A stretch of DNA of 64,000 bases from assembly GCF_014651875.1 (NCBI RefSeq), contig NZ_BMXS01000018.1, positions 1 through 64,000 on the forward strand, in the 5' to 3' direction. Below the pieces are notes generated by a model that searched no databases, was not told the origin of the DNA, and saw only the letters and a list, made by a program, of their open reading frames with translations. Of the stretch, positions 53,251 to 61,716 are shown piece by piece; position 1 is the first letter of the stretch; every line of letters starts with the position of its first letter. This stretch comes from Litchfieldella qijiaojingensis (GTDB lineage Bacteria; Pseudomonadota; Gammaproteobacteria; Pseudomonadales; Halomonadaceae). A program made the translations under genes and the position numbers.

Positions 53251-53946
53251 TCATCCAGTTTGGATACCGACGTTGCTGGCCTGTGCATGGGGGCGTCTGA
53301 TGCCGGGGTCTTCTTCACGCCCGGGACGCCTGGCAGTTGCCGTCATCATTCCCCATAACCAACCGATCTTGTAGCGCTCGACATCCACACCGATGAATTC
53401 CGCCCCGACGAGCAAGTCACGGCACTCATCACTGCGGTAGGTACGGAAATGCCCAGGGTCGAAGGCTCGCAGGAATACATCGCAGAAGCGGCAAGTCAGG
53501 TAGTCGTCGCACCAGTCGACGATGACCAGGCGTCCGCCTGGTTTCAGGACGCGATACATTTCCCCCAGCGCACGCTGGGGCTCGCGAATATAGTGGAATA
53601 CGCTGGTCGATACCAGCGCATCGAACTCCGAATCACCGAAGGGCAAGGCCTCGGCGGAGGCCTCCGCCAGCTCGACGTTCGCCCCGACCCTGCGACGTGC
53701 GATCGCCAGCATCTCGTTAGAGAGATCAATGCCTGCCAAGCGGATACCGGGCATCTCGCGCGCCAGGGATGCCAACAACACCCCTGTGCCACAGCCGACG
53801 TCCAACACCCGGTCGCCGTTATCCAGTTCGAGACAACGTTGCGCCTCCCGAACCGACGCTTCGATATAGGTGTTCCAGCGGATATCGTAGCGTTGCGCCA
53901 GGCGTGCGTATTCGCGGCGCAGTGATTCGTATCGATGGCGCTTCAT
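53251..53946 (-). CDS. Class I SAM-dependent methyltransferase
   Basis: 231 residues with a SAM-binding fold: motif I VLDVGCGTGVLLASLA (near 47-62), the acidic loop LAGIDLSN, ALPFGDSEFDALVS, and post-motif LKPGGRLVIVDWCDDYLTCR. Resembles UbiE/phosphatidylethanolamine-type methyltransferases. The C-terminal 40 residues are polar and not part of the fold. Substrate unknown. It lies 15 bases downstream of a small DUF6164-like gene in the same direction. Confidence 0.8.
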   Translation of the reverse strand: MKRHRYESLRREYARLAQRYDIRWNTYIEASVREAQRCLELDNGDRVLDVGCGTGVLLASLAREMPGIRLAGIDLSNEMLAIARRRVGANVELAEASAEALPFGDSEFDALVSTSVFHYIREPQRALGEMYRVLKPGGRLVIVDWCDDYLTCRFCDVFLRAFDPGHFRTYRSDECRDLLVGAEFIGVDVERYKIGWLWGMMTATARRPGREEDPGIRRPHAQASNVGIQTG

Positions 53947-53961
53947 GGTGGAGACCCGCTC

Positions 53962-54324
53962 TTACCGCAAGCCGAGAAACGGCAAGGTCGACAACGCCAG
54001 TACAATGGCGGCCGCCACAGTGAAGAACAGGACACGCAGCGGCTGCCTGGCCAGCTTACGCCATAGTGTCGGTGCCCTGCCCTGCGCCGCGAGCTCTGCA
54101 TGCTCCCGGCGAACGCGAGCCGTGAGTTCCGCCTGATACTCGTCGATCACCGCCCGCGCCGCTGCCGCCTGTGAATCGTCCTTGAGCCAGATGGCGGCGA
54201 CCGACAAACGCCAGCGCCCAGCGCTGGTTTCATAGAATTCAAATTCGTGCTCGCACAACAGCCGCCGGACTTCCTCGGCCTCTTCTTCCGGCACATTGTT
54301 GAGCTTGAACAACAAGACCGCCAT
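53962..54324 (-). CDS. Small membrane protein, DUF6164-like
   Basis: 120 residues. The first 75 form a soluble domain (MAVLLFKLNNVPEEEAEEVR and FEFYETSAGRWRLSVAAIWL), and one membrane helix lies near the C-terminus (LRVLFFTVAAAIVLALSTLP). This looks like the DUF6164 family of uncharacterised proteobacterial proteins. The ATG at 54324 was preferred over the adjoining GTG. Probably co-transcribed with the methyltransferase. Confidence 0.6.
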   Translation of the reverse strand: MAVLLFKLNNVPEEEAEEVRRLLCEHEFEFYETSAGRWRLSVAAIWLKDDSQAAAARAVIDEYQAELTARVRREHAELAAQGRAPTLWRKLARQPLRVLFFTVAAAIVLALSTLPFLGLR

Positions 54325-54440
54325 CACCGCTCCCGCACTAACCTTGTCCTCATGACCATGGCATCGATGCTATCCCGGACGCACTGCCAACGCTAACCGT
54401 GGCGGTTTTTTGTTATCCTGACGGGTAGTTGGAAACCTAA

Positions 54441-54582
54441 GGAAGCGCTGAATAGATCGACGAGCAACTTCAAGCACAAGGCGCCCGGAGCGCAGCAACC
54501 GGAGCATATGGGGTATATGTGAGGCTTGCGAGCACCGCGTAACGCAGTGATTGAGCTGCGCAGGCATTTATTCAGCGTTTCC
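54441..54582. mobile_element. IS5-type MITE
   Basis: A 142-base element bounded by GGAAGCGCTGAAT on the left and the inverted ATTCAGCGTTTCC on the right (12 of 13 bases match), flanked on both sides by CTAA. A 4-base CTAR duplication and GGAA-starting ends are typical of IS5-group elements. It has no coding capacity and contains internal short palindromes. Its right end is 25 bases before the start of the thioredoxin-like gene. Confidence 0.65.
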
Positions 54583-54606
54583 CTAACAACCGGAGGCTCC
54601 GTACCC

Positions 54607-55155
54607 ATGGCCGTGACACCATCAAACATGATCGAACTGGGCAGCCCCCTACCGGTATTCCGTCTCCCCGACCCCAACGGCGCGGAGGTCGACAGCGAGC
54701 AGTTCCGCGGCAACCCCTTGCTGGTGGTCTTCATGTGCAATCACTGCCCGTTCGTCAAGCATATCGCTGACGCTTTCGCCGACTTTGCCCGTGAATACGA
54801 GCAAAAAGGCCTCGCAGTGGTCGGTATCAACAGCAACGACTTCCAGTCACATCCGGACGACCGCCCCGAACGCATGATCGAGGAAGCCCGTATGCGCGGC
54901 TATACCTTCCCCTACCTGGTGGACGAGACCCAGGAGGTGGCCCGGACCTTCCAGGCGGCCTGCACGCCGGACTTCTTCCTCTTCGACCGCAACCACCGAC
55001 TAGCCTATCGCGGTCAGTTCGACGATAGCCGCCCAAGCAAGGACACGCCGGTGACCGGTGAGGACCTGCGCGCCGCCGCCGATGCGGTATTGGCCGGGCA
55101 GGCACCGGATGCCAACCAGATGCCGTCGATGGGCTGCAACATCAAGTGGAAATAA
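54607..55155 (+). CDS. Thioredoxin-like / AhpC-TSA family protein
   Basis: 182 residues with a thioredoxin fold of the AlkP/peroxiredoxin-resembling kind. FRLPDPNGAEVDSEQFRGNP near 20-39, then VVFMCNHCPFVKHI with a CxxC (CNHC), LAVVGINSNDFQSHPDD, and the cis-proline region CTPDFFLFD. Such proteins are thiol oxidoreductases or redoxin-like proteins found singly in many proteobacteria. The start at 54607 has CGGAGG upstream. The MITE sits directly in the 5' region, so the promoter may lie in or beyond it. A GC-rich hairpin at 55216-55241 follows. Confidence 0.8.
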   Translation: MAVTPSNMIELGSPLPVFRLPDPNGAEVDSEQFRGNPLLVVFMCNHCPFVKHIADAFADFAREYEQKGLAVVGINSNDFQSHPDDRPERMIEEARMRGYTFPYLVDETQEVARTFQAACTPDFFLFDRNHRLAYRGQFDDSRPSKDTPVTGEDLRAAADAVLAGQAPDANQMPSMGCNIKWK

Positions 55156-55215
55156 TGTGGTCCTTGGGGTCAACGACAAGCAGATCCCCCGCCAAACACA
55201 CAAGTGACTGACCAC

Positions 55216-55241
55216 ACAGCGGCGCCTTCTGGCGCCGCTGT
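55216..55241 (+). terminator. Terminator after the thioredoxin-like gene
   Basis: ACAGCGGCGCC (55216-55226) and GGCGCCGCTGT (55231-55241) form a perfect 11-base stem with a TTCT loop. No long T-run follows. Confidence 0.6.
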
Positions 55242-55346
55242 CATGAAAGAAGCTTATATAAAGTCCCACTCAACAATGAAAAACAAGGATGCTATGATGC
55301 TGCTCGCCCGGGCATGCTCATCGGCTATACCGGGCTCTATTCAGCA

Positions 55347-55500
55347 ATGACCCTCGTTGGGGAGTAGCCGGCTCGCGCCAAGGGCGCGAGAGCGGATGTC
55401 AACACATTCGGCCATATGCCGTGGCATCCGCGCCTTCGGGTAGGCGAGACCATCGACGGTACGACGCTCGTGGCCGGGCGTGTCGTGCCGTCGTGGTGAA
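55347..55500 (+). ncRNA. yybP-ykoY manganese riboswitch
   Basis: The conserved GGGGAGTAGCC at about 55359-55369 and GGGTAGGCGAGACCATCG at about 55438-55455 are the two signature loops of the yybP-ykoY Mn2+ riboswitch, separated by stems. A strong hairpin (CGACGGTACGACGC with GCGTGTCGTGCCGTCG) follows. mntP starts just downstream, the classic target. Mn2+ binding is expected to switch the exporter on. Confidence 0.9.
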
Positions 55501-55523
55501 TCGCCCGGCCCGGATGAAAGCGG

Positions 55524-56090
55524 ATGACTCCACTTACCACCCTCCTTCTGGCCTTCTCCATGTCCGCGGATGCCTTTGCCGCCTCGATCGGCAAGGGTGC
55601 CATGATCGAACAGCCGCGCTTTCGCGAAGCGCTGCGCACCGGGTTGATCTTCGGCACCGTCGAGGCCCTGACGCCATTACTGGGCTGGGCCCTCGGGGTC
55701 GCCGCCGCCCACCATGTCGAAGCTTGGGACCACTGGATTGTCTTCACGCTGTTATTGATCATCGGCGGGCACATGATCGTGGCCAGCTTCTCCGTAGAGC
55801 ATGAGGAGAGCGAGCGACCACGCCGCCGCACCTGGTGGCTGCTGGCCGCCACCGCGGTCGCCACCAGCATCGACGCCCTGGCGGTCGGCATCGGCCTGGC
55901 CTTCCTCGATATCAATATCCTGGTGACGGCGCTGGCCATCGGCATGGTAACCACGCTCATGGCTACGCTTGGCACGCTGCTGGGGCGACACCTGGGCGAG
56001 CTGATCGGGCGACGCGCAGAGCTCCTGGGAGGATTGATCCTGATCGGCATTGGCAGCGGGATTCTTACAGAGCATCTGGGTATGTGGTGA
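55524..56090 (+). CDS. mntP: Manganese efflux pump MntP
   Basis: 188 residues in six membrane segments arranged as two repeats of the MntP (DUF204) fold. The paired motifs are [14 protein letters not shown] near 13-26 and [14 protein letters not shown] near 113-126, each with the conserved aspartate used for Mn2+. The yybP-ykoY riboswitch upstream confirms the assignment. Confidence 0.93.
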   Translation: MTPLTTLLLAFSMSADAFAASIGKGAMIEQPRFREALRTGLIFGTVEALTPLLGWALGVAAAHHVEAWDHWIVFTLLLIIGGHMIVASFSVEHEESERPRRRTWWLLAATAVATSIDALAVGIGLAFLDINILVTALAIGMVTTLMATLGTLLGRHLGELIGRRAELLGGLILIGIGSGILTEHLGMW

Positions 56091-56116
56091 CTGGGGACGC
56101 CACCAAGCCAATGTAA

Positions 56117-56270
56117 CGTGACAGGTGTTACACGACTGTATCCTCTGTGACAGCTGTCACGCTATCTCCAACCTCGATAAACGCAATCAAGCCGGTTAGG
56201 TGCAAGAACTTCCAGCCTCGCCATCACTTGGCATGGCCATTGCTCCTCTCGTTCGGGTGACGGTCGTCAC
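56117..56270. promoter_or_regulatory. Three GTGAC-N4-GTCAC operator-like sites
   Basis: GTGACAGGTGTTAC (56117-56130), GTGACAGCTGTCAC (56147-56160, perfect palindrome) and GTGACGGTCGTCAC (56257-56270) share the GTGAC-N4-GTCAC form. Sites one and two are 30 bases apart, three helical turns. They lie upstream of the periplasmic VOC gene at 56303. The regulator is unknown. Confidence 0.5.
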
Positions 56271-56302
56271 CGACAACGAACAACAAACCTTGGAGTCATG
56301 AC

Positions 56303-56890
56303 ATGCCCAACACTTTCAAGCGCACCACCTTGTCCCTGGCCCTGCTGCTGGCCAGCCATGTCGCTCAGGCCGAAATGCCGGGAATGCATGGCACCCAGCA
56401 CTTCGGCTTCACCGTGCCCGATCGTCAGGCAGCAGTGGACTTCTTCGTCGACGTGATCGGGTGCGAGGCGTTCTTCACCATCGGCCCTTTCGGGCCCTTC
56501 GATGACGATTGGATGAGCGAGAACCTCGACGTACATCCCGAGGCCACCATCCCCGCTGCCCACCTGGTGCGATGCGGCAATGGCACCAACCTGGAAATCT
56601 TCGAGTACACCGCCCCCGACCAGCGTACGGAACAGCCGCGCAACAGCGACATCGGCGGCCACCATATTGCCTTCTACGTGGACGACATGGACGAGGCTGT
56701 GGCCTATCTCGAGGAACATGACGTGGATGTGCTCGGCGAGCCCAAGACGTTTACCGAAGGCCCCATGGAGGGGCTGAGCTGGGTCTACTTCATGGCGCCC
56801 TGGGGCATGCAGTTGGAAATCGTCAGCGTACCCTATGGCATGGGTTACGAAGCCGACAACCCCAGCCGTCTCTGGGATCCTCGCCACTGA
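56303..56890 (+). CDS. Exported VOC-fold (glyoxalase-like) protein
   Basis: 195 residues. A Sec signal (LSLALLLASHVAQA) ends near residue 23; then a VOC domain with HFGFTVPDRQAAVDFFVDVI and HHIAFYVDDMDEAVAYLEEH as the two beta-alpha-beta repeats, and MQLEIVSVPYG near the end. Metal-binding candidates are the H at 33, E in LEIFEY, H in GHHIAF and E in QLEIVS. An exported VOC protein is less common than cytoplasmic ones. Substrate unknown. GGAG precedes the start. Confidence 0.78.
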   Translation: MPNTFKRTTLSLALLLASHVAQAEMPGMHGTQHFGFTVPDRQAAVDFFVDVIGCEAFFTIGPFGPFDDDWMSENLDVHPEATIPAAHLVRCGNGTNLEIFEYTAPDQRTEQPRNSDIGGHHIAFYVDDMDEAVAYLEEHDVDVLGEPKTFTEGPMEGLSWVYFMAPWGMQLEIVSVPYGMGYEADNPSRLWDPRH

Positions 56891-56924
56891 CCCTCGTCCG
56901 ATTCGGCCCATCGTTCAATACCAT

Positions 56925-56952
56925 GACAGCGGCGCCTAAAAGCGTCGCTGTC
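56925..56952 (+). terminator. Hairpin after the exported VOC gene
   Basis: GACAGCGGCGC (56925-56935) pairs with GCGTCGCTGTC (56942-56952), one G-T pair, loop CTAAAA. It resembles the stem at 55216 in sequence. Confidence 0.5.
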
Positions 56953-57133
56953 GTGCAGCCAGGCAGTTGAGCCGCTTCTGGCCTGAAGGTCGATGCCACG
57001 AGCATCGTGGACCACACGAACCCCTTTTCTATACTGTCGATTCCTACCTTCCCCAAACGATTAGTGGATGTAGACACTGGTCGGGTGTGACCGGGTAGCC
57101 CTGCAATGTTCTGGAGATTGCCTTGGAGGAAAC

Positions 57134-57511
57134 ATGAACGGACATCCATATTTCGAGATTCAGGCCGATGACACCCAGCGTGCGGTCGATTTCTATAGCG
57201 CCGTGTTTGGCTGGCAATTCAATAAGGTCGAAGGGCTTCCCGTCGAGTATTGGCGTATCGATAACGGAGGGATGGGAGGCGGTTTGCTCCAGCGTCCAGC
57301 ACAAACGCCACCGACCGAATGCGGAACGAACGCCTTCGTCTGTTCATTCGAGGTGGAAGACTTCGATGATGCAGCCCAGCACATCGCAAGACTTGGCGGG
57401 CAAGTCGCCCTACCCAAGTTTGCCGTGCCCGGCCGCTGCTGGCAGGGCTACTTCCTCGATACCGAGGGCAATACCTTCGGCATCTTCCAGGTCGACGAAA
57501 CGGCAGGATAG
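57134..57511 (+). CDS. VOC-fold protein
   Basis: 125 residues with one VOC module: FEIQADDTQRAVDFYSAVFG followed by WQFNK, GMGGGLLQRP, VCSFEVEDFDDAAQHIARLG and DTEGNTFGIFQVDE. Of the type found in many small glyoxalase/bleomycin-resistance-like proteins. GGAGGAAAC lies directly before the ATG, an excellent ribosome site. Function unknown. Confidence 0.8.
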   Translation: MNGHPYFEIQADDTQRAVDFYSAVFGWQFNKVEGLPVEYWRIDNGGMGGGLLQRPAQTPPTECGTNAFVCSFEVEDFDDAAQHIARLGGQVALPKFAVPGRCWQGYFLDTEGNTFGIFQVDETAG

Positions 57512-57530
57512 CAGCAAGCTATAGCGTCAT

Positions 57531-57878
57531 TCATTTCCTGGCCGACTTCCGCTTGCCTGCCTGGGCGCGCAGGGCGGCTTCGAACGAACGTCGCGCCCAG
57601 GCCGCAGCCAGCTCGTGATCCTCGAACAGCTCTTCCGGGGCCTGGTAGTAAGCTATCCGTACCACTTTACCGCCCTTGTTGTATTCGAATGGACCGAGCC
57701 CTTCCCGCTCGAAGTCGCCGACATTTGCCTCATCCGCCTTCAGATAGAGCGTCTCGTCGGAGACCAGCGCGAACATCAGACCCTCGTGGTAAATACCGTA
57801 ACCACCGAACATCCGGCGCACCGTGATCGGCCCGAACCATTCGAAGACATCGCGCAGATTATCTGTGTACTCGCTCAT
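57531..57878 (-). CDS. TfoX N-terminal domain protein
   Basis: A 115-residue protein made only of a TfoX-N domain: LRDVFEWFGPITVRRMFGGYG, then GLMFALVSDETLYLKAD and FEYNKGGKVVRIAYYQAPEE. Stand-alone versions are common and their role is unclear; full TfoX/Sxy proteins promote competence gene expression. The start at 57878 fits the family; the open frame runs a further 30 codons into the divergent neighbour. Confidence 0.75.
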   Translation of the reverse strand: MSEYTDNLRDVFEWFGPITVRRMFGGYGIYHEGLMFALVSDETLYLKADEANVGDFEREGLGPFEYNKGGKVVRIAYYQAPEELFEDHELAAAWARRSFEAALRAQAGKRKSARK

Positions 57879-58020
57879 CGAGTCCCTCACCCCACTCGCA
57901 GAAATAGCCTGCCAATCGTCCATGCCCGCGCTCGCACCGGCCAGGAGAACCAACGAATGCTTATACACTGTAAGCGTACACGCGATTTCTCGACAGCAAT
58001 CGGCCCTGGGGCAGCAAGCG

Positions 58021-58899
58021 ATGCAAGACCACGAATGGCTCGATAGGAGCGAGTTTCCCTTTGCCCCGCACTACCTTCAGCTAGCGGCAGGTCGCATGCA
58101 CTACGTTGACGAAGGCAGCGGGGAACCGGTGGTCTTGCTTCACGGGAACCCGACCTGGTCCTTCCTGTATCGCCACCTGATCAAGCAGTTGAGCAGCACA
58201 CACCGCTGCATTGCCCCGGATTACCTTGGATTTGGGCTATCGGACAAGCCTGCGGATTGGTCCTATAAGCCGCAAGACCACGCCAACAACTTGACGCGGC
58301 TCATCGAGACTCTTGGTCTCACCGACATGACGCTGGTCATGCAGGACTGGGGTGGACCGATAGGACTTTCCTATGCCGTTAGCCATCCTCGGAACGTTTC
58401 GCGGCTCATACTCATCAATACCTGGGCCTGGCCCATCAACCATGACTTTCATTACATCGCCTTCAGCGCTTTCATGGGCGGGCCAATCGGCAGACTCCTC
58501 ATTCGTCGAGGCAATTTCTTTGCTCGCGTGCTGCTGCGGCAAGCCTTTGGAGACAAGACCCAACTGAGCAGGCGAACACACGCTCATTACCTCCATCCTC
58601 TCGACAGCCCCGAGGACAGAAAGGGTTGTCTCGTCTTTCCCAAGGAAATCCTCGGCTCGTCCGCATGGCTCGCGCAATTGTGGCAAGAGATTCCTGGCCT
58701 GCGTGACAAGCCGACACTGCTGGTATGGGGGATGAAGGACATCGCCTTTCGCAAGAAGGAATTGCAACGTTGGCAACGGACGTTTTCACACCCTCAGGTA
58801 GTCCGTTTGCACTCCGTCGGTCACTTTGTGCCGGAAGAAGCCCCGGAGTGCCTTGCCGAGGCTGTAAAGAGGTTCTTGCATGAGGGAGTCGCTGAATAG
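58021..58899 (+). CDS. Alpha/beta hydrolase, haloalkane dehalogenase-like
   Basis: 292 residues. LLHGNPTWSFLYRHLIKQL holds the oxyanion-hole HGNP, and VMQDWGGPIGLSY supplies the nucleophile D with the following W that stabilises halide in haloalkane dehalogenases. The C-terminal LHSVGHFVPEEAPE holds the catalytic histidine. The opening and cap (FLYRHL, APDYLGFGLSDKPADWSYKP) fit that group. True dehalogenase activity is likely by motif but not certain. ATG at 58021 aligns with the family start, although its ribosome site is weak. Confidence 0.8.
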   Translation: MQDHEWLDRSEFPFAPHYLQLAAGRMHYVDEGSGEPVVLLHGNPTWSFLYRHLIKQLSSTHRCIAPDYLGFGLSDKPADWSYKPQDHANNLTRLIETLGLTDMTLVMQDWGGPIGLSYAVSHPRNVSRLILINTWAWPINHDFHYIAFSAFMGGPIGRLLIRRGNFFARVLLRQAFGDKTQLSRRTHAHYLHPLDSPEDRKGCLVFPKEILGSSAWLAQLWQEIPGLRDKPTLLVWGMKDIAFRKKELQRWQRTFSHPQVVRLHSVGHFVPEEAPECLAEAVKRFLHEGVAE

Positions 58900-58910
58900 G
58901 TGGTCAAACC

Positions 58911-59630
58911 CTAGGCGTTTGCCAGCCGCTCCAAAAGCTTCGGCAGTGCGGCGTCGAGATCCAAATCGGGCAAGGCCTGGCGCAGCGAGATATGGCTAGC
59001 GGCCTCGAAACGCTGCGGATCGTCGACGGCAGCTTGATAGGCATTGACCACGTCGACCAGCGATTCGGGCGTGTCGCCCACCTGCATGGCACCGTGGGCC
59101 AGCATCGCCATGTCACGACTGCCGCGCACCCGGCGCCAGCGTTGGGCAGTGCCGACCAACTTGCGCCCGGCGATGCGTACGTTGAAACGCCCATCGCAGT
59201 AGGCGCCGGCAACCGAGCCCAGATCGGCGTCGGCGACACCCAACTCGGCAAGCCACTCGCACCAGGGCTCGCCGAGGCGTCGGTAGCCCCATTCGAGATG
59301 AGCCGCTGAGCTGCCCACCTGGCAACGCAGCGCCAGTGCCACATTGACCACCGCCGACGACTGGGGCACCGGCGTACCGCCGGTGGCACGGAACAGGATC
59401 GGCCAGCCCATGTCGCGCAGGATGCGACGCGCCTCGGGAAAACCTGCCACACGTTCATGGCGACGCGGCATTACCAACGCCCGATCGCTGGGCGACCAAG
59501 CCACCAGCCCGAACCAGCTTTCGCCCTGACAGATCGACTCAAGCAACGCCTCGTCGAGCGCCAGCCCGGCTTCAACCGTGGGTCGCTGTAGCGTCCAGCC
59601 AGCTTTATCGGCAGTCGGTGATATCGTCAT
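58911..59630 (-). CDS. Lipoate-protein ligase-like protein
   Basis: 239 residues of the BPL/LplA/LipB superfamily. LALDEALLESICQGESWFGL, then LFRATGGTPVPQSSAVVNVA (a diverged form of the RRxSGGGxVxxD substrate loop) and GRFNVRIAGRKLVGTAQRWR (with the acyl-adenylate lysine K157). It ends the leftward operon of a 2-oxoacid dehydrogenase with a lipoyl protein, so it probably attaches lipoate to that carrier. Confidence 0.75.
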   Translation of the reverse strand: MTISPTADKAGWTLQRPTVEAGLALDEALLESICQGESWFGLVAWSPSDRALVMPRRHERVAGFPEARRILRDMGWPILFRATGGTPVPQSSAVVNVALALRCQVGSSAAHLEWGYRRLGEPWCEWLAELGVADADLGSVAGAYCDGRFNVRIAGRKLVGTAQRWRRVRGSRDMAMLAHGAMQVGDTPESLVDVVNAYQAAVDDPQRFEAASHISLRQALPDLDLDAALPKLLERLANA

Positions 59631-59639
59631 GCATCCTCA

Positions 59640-60404
59640 TTAAGCCAATTCATCATCGAAGGCATCCGGCGCCAGACCTTCAATACGTTCACACAAGGCA
59701 TCGAGGAAGGCCGCCGCCGGAGCACCATTGACGGCACGATGATCGAACGTCAGCGACAGGCCAATGACATCGGCAGCTCGCCAGCCACCCGATAGTGGCA
59801 CGGCCCGCGTTTCGACACCACCGATACCCAGGATCGCCACCTGGGGCACATTGAGAACGGGGGTGAAATGATGCACCCGCGAACGTCCCAGGTTGGAGAC
59901 CGTAAAGGTGGCGCCAGTCATCTCGCGTACCGTCAGCTTGCCGGCCTGAGCACGTTCGACCAACGCTTGGCGTGCCGCCAGCAACTCACCCAAGGTCAGC
60001 CGCTGGGCATCGAACAGCGCCGGCGCCACTAGCAGATCACCAGGCAAGGGGATCGCCAACCCCAGGTGCACGGCATCGAACTCGGTGATGCGGTTGTCCT
60101 CCAGGGTGGCATTCAGCGCCGGGAAATCCGCCAGCGTCCGTATGACCAGGCGCAGCAGGACATCCTGCACCGAGGGTGGCTTGCCAGCCGACTTGCACCT
60201 CTCGCGCAATGCCTGTACGGCGGTGAGATCGGCACTGGCATGATGGGTTAATTGAGCCGTGGACTGCAGGCTGTGGAGCATTTTCGAAGCGATCATGCCG
60301 CGCATGCCACGCAACGGCATCACTTTCAAAGGCGGCGCCCCTGATGCGTCTGGGTCCGCCCCCTCGGGGACGGACGGGGAAGTGTCATGGGTTTCCAGTT
60401 TCAT
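59640..60404 (-). CDS. 2-oxoacid dehydrogenase E2, catalytic domain only
   Basis: 254 residues forming only the acyltransferase core of dihydrolipoamide acyltransferases. LRGMRGMIASKMLHSLQSTA near 32-51, FTVSNLGRSRVHHFTPVLN, and the catalytic stretch SLTFDHRAVNGAPAAAFLDA. The usual motif is DHRxxDG; here the D is N. There is no lipoyl domain or peripheral-subunit-binding domain; the lipoyl carrier is a separate protein encoded 12 bases upstream. GAGGAGA precedes the start. Confidence 0.85.
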   Translation of the reverse strand: MKLETHDTSPSVPEGADPDASGAPPLKVMPLRGMRGMIASKMLHSLQSTAQLTHHASADLTAVQALRERCKSAGKPPSVQDVLLRLVIRTLADFPALNATLEDNRITEFDAVHLGLAIPLPGDLLVAPALFDAQRLTLGELLAARQALVERAQAGKLTVREMTGATFTVSNLGRSRVHHFTPVLNVPQVAILGIGGVETRAVPLSGGWRAADVIGLSLTFDHRAVNGAPAAAFLDALCERIEGLAPDAFDDELA

Positions 60405-60415
60405 GGCATCTCTCC

Positions 60416-60652
60416 TCAGGACTCCAGGCTGGCGATGGTCTCACCCTTCTCCACCACCTCATCCTCCTGCTTGGTGATGCTCAGCACTCCGGTCGAAGGC
60501 GCTTCAATCTCATACTGGGCCTTCTCGACCATCACCTCGGCCACCAGGTCGCCCTGCGCGACCTCAGCGCCATCATTGACCAGCCAGGCAGTGATCACGC
60601 CTTCGCTGTCGCCTTCCCACAGGTCGTCGGGTACGGTAATTACGATACTCAT
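60416..60652 (-). CDS. Free-standing lipoyl domain protein
   Basis: 78 residues forming one lipoyl/biotinyl domain. K44 in VMVEKAQYEIEAP is the attachment lysine, with the paired GVLSITKQEDEVVEKGETIA half. It is the swinging arm for the E1/E2 proteins encoded beside it. Lipoylation by the ligase-like protein at 58911 is likely. CAGGAGA precedes the ATG. Confidence 0.85.
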   Translation of the reverse strand: MSIVITVPDDLWEGDSEGVITAWLVNDGAEVAQGDLVAEVMVEKAQYEIEAPSTGVLSITKQEDEVVEKGETIASLES

Positions 60653-60671
60653 CGGTGATATATCTCCTGAT

Positions 60672-61700
60672 TCAACTCAACATCATCTGGTGGAAGGCGT
60701 CGACGATCTTGTCGGCATTGGGCAGCGCCCACTGCTCCATGGTCGGCGCAAAGGGAATCGGAATGTCCGGGTAGGCGACACGCCGTGGCGCGGCCTTGAG
60801 ACAGGCATGGTCGTGCTCAACTACACTGGCGATGATCTCGCCGCTGACGCCAAAGCTGTGGTAATCCTCATCGACCACGATCAGACGCCCGGTCTTGGCC
60901 ACCGAAGCACGCAGGGTCTCGCGGTCGAGCGGCACCAGGCTGCGCAGGTCGACCACCTCGGCGGAGAAGCCCTCGTCCTCCAGGGCCTGGGCGGCGCGCA
61001 GGCAGTGGTGCACGCCGGCGGCGAGGCTGACCAGCGTCACATCGTGGCCCTCGCGCACCACGGCGGCCTTGCCGATCTCGAGCGTGTAGCTCTCCTCGGG
61101 AACCGGCACGGTGGCACCCTTCTCGGTACCCAGCCAGCCCATGCCCTGCAGCGACTTGTGGTACATGAACACCACGGGGTTGTCGTCGTGGATCGCTGCG
61201 GTCATCAGGCCCTTGGCATCGTAGGCGTTGCTTGGTGCCACCACTTTCATGCCCGGTAGGTGAGCGAAAGTGCCGTACAGGCACTGAGAGTGCTGGCCAG
61301 CATCGGAATAGCCGCCGCCGGTGGAGGTCATCAGCACCATCGGCACCTTGACCTTACCCCCGGAGAAGTAGGTGTTCTTGGCCATCAGGTTGTAGATGGC
61401 GTCCATGCAGACGCCGAAGAAGTCGACGAACATCAACTCGACGATGGGCCGCATGCCATCCGAAGCGGCCCCGACGGCGGCACCAATGAACGCGGTTTCG
61501 GAGATCGGCGTGTCACGCACGCGCTCTGGGCCGAATTCGTCATAGAGGCCACGGGTGTTGCCGAATACCCCGCCCAAGGGGCCGATATCCTCGCCCATTA
61601 CGAAGACCCGCGGGTCGTTACGCATTTCCTGGGCAGTCGCCTCGGCCATGGCCCGGGCGATGGTCAGCTTGCGGGTACCGGCACTGGTGGTTGTGGTCAT
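60672..61700 (-). CDS. 2-oxoacid/acetoin dehydrogenase E1 beta
   Basis: A 342-residue beta subunit of a TPP-dependent dehydrogenase. VFVMGEDIGPLGGVFGNTRG, ISETAFIGAAVGAASDGMRP, HSQCLYGTFAHLPGMKVVAP and VVDLRSLVPLDRETLRASVA are E1-beta blocks. The ATG at 61700 has AGGAG seven bases upstream; the longer open frame overlaps the alpha subunit and is not used. Forms a heterotetramer with E1 alpha. Acetoin and branched-chain oxoacids are both possible substrates. Confidence 0.88.
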   Translation of the reverse strand: MTTTTSAGTRKLTIARAMAEATAQEMRNDPRVFVMGEDIGPLGGVFGNTRGLYDEFGPERVRDTPISETAFIGAAVGAASDGMRPIVELMFVDFFGVCMDAIYNLMAKNTYFSGGKVKVPMVLMTSTGGGYSDAGQHSQCLYGTFAHLPGMKVVAPSNAYDAKGLMTAAIHDDNPVVFMYHKSLQGMGWLGTEKGATVPVPEESYTLEIGKAAVVREGHDVTLVSLAAGVHHCLRAAQALEDEGFSAEVVDLRSLVPLDRETLRASVAKTGRLIVVDEDYHSFGVSGEIIASVVEHDHACLKAAPRRVAYPDIPIPFAPTMEQWALPNADKIVDAFHQMMLS

Positions 61701-61716
61701 GATCATTCTCCTGGCG

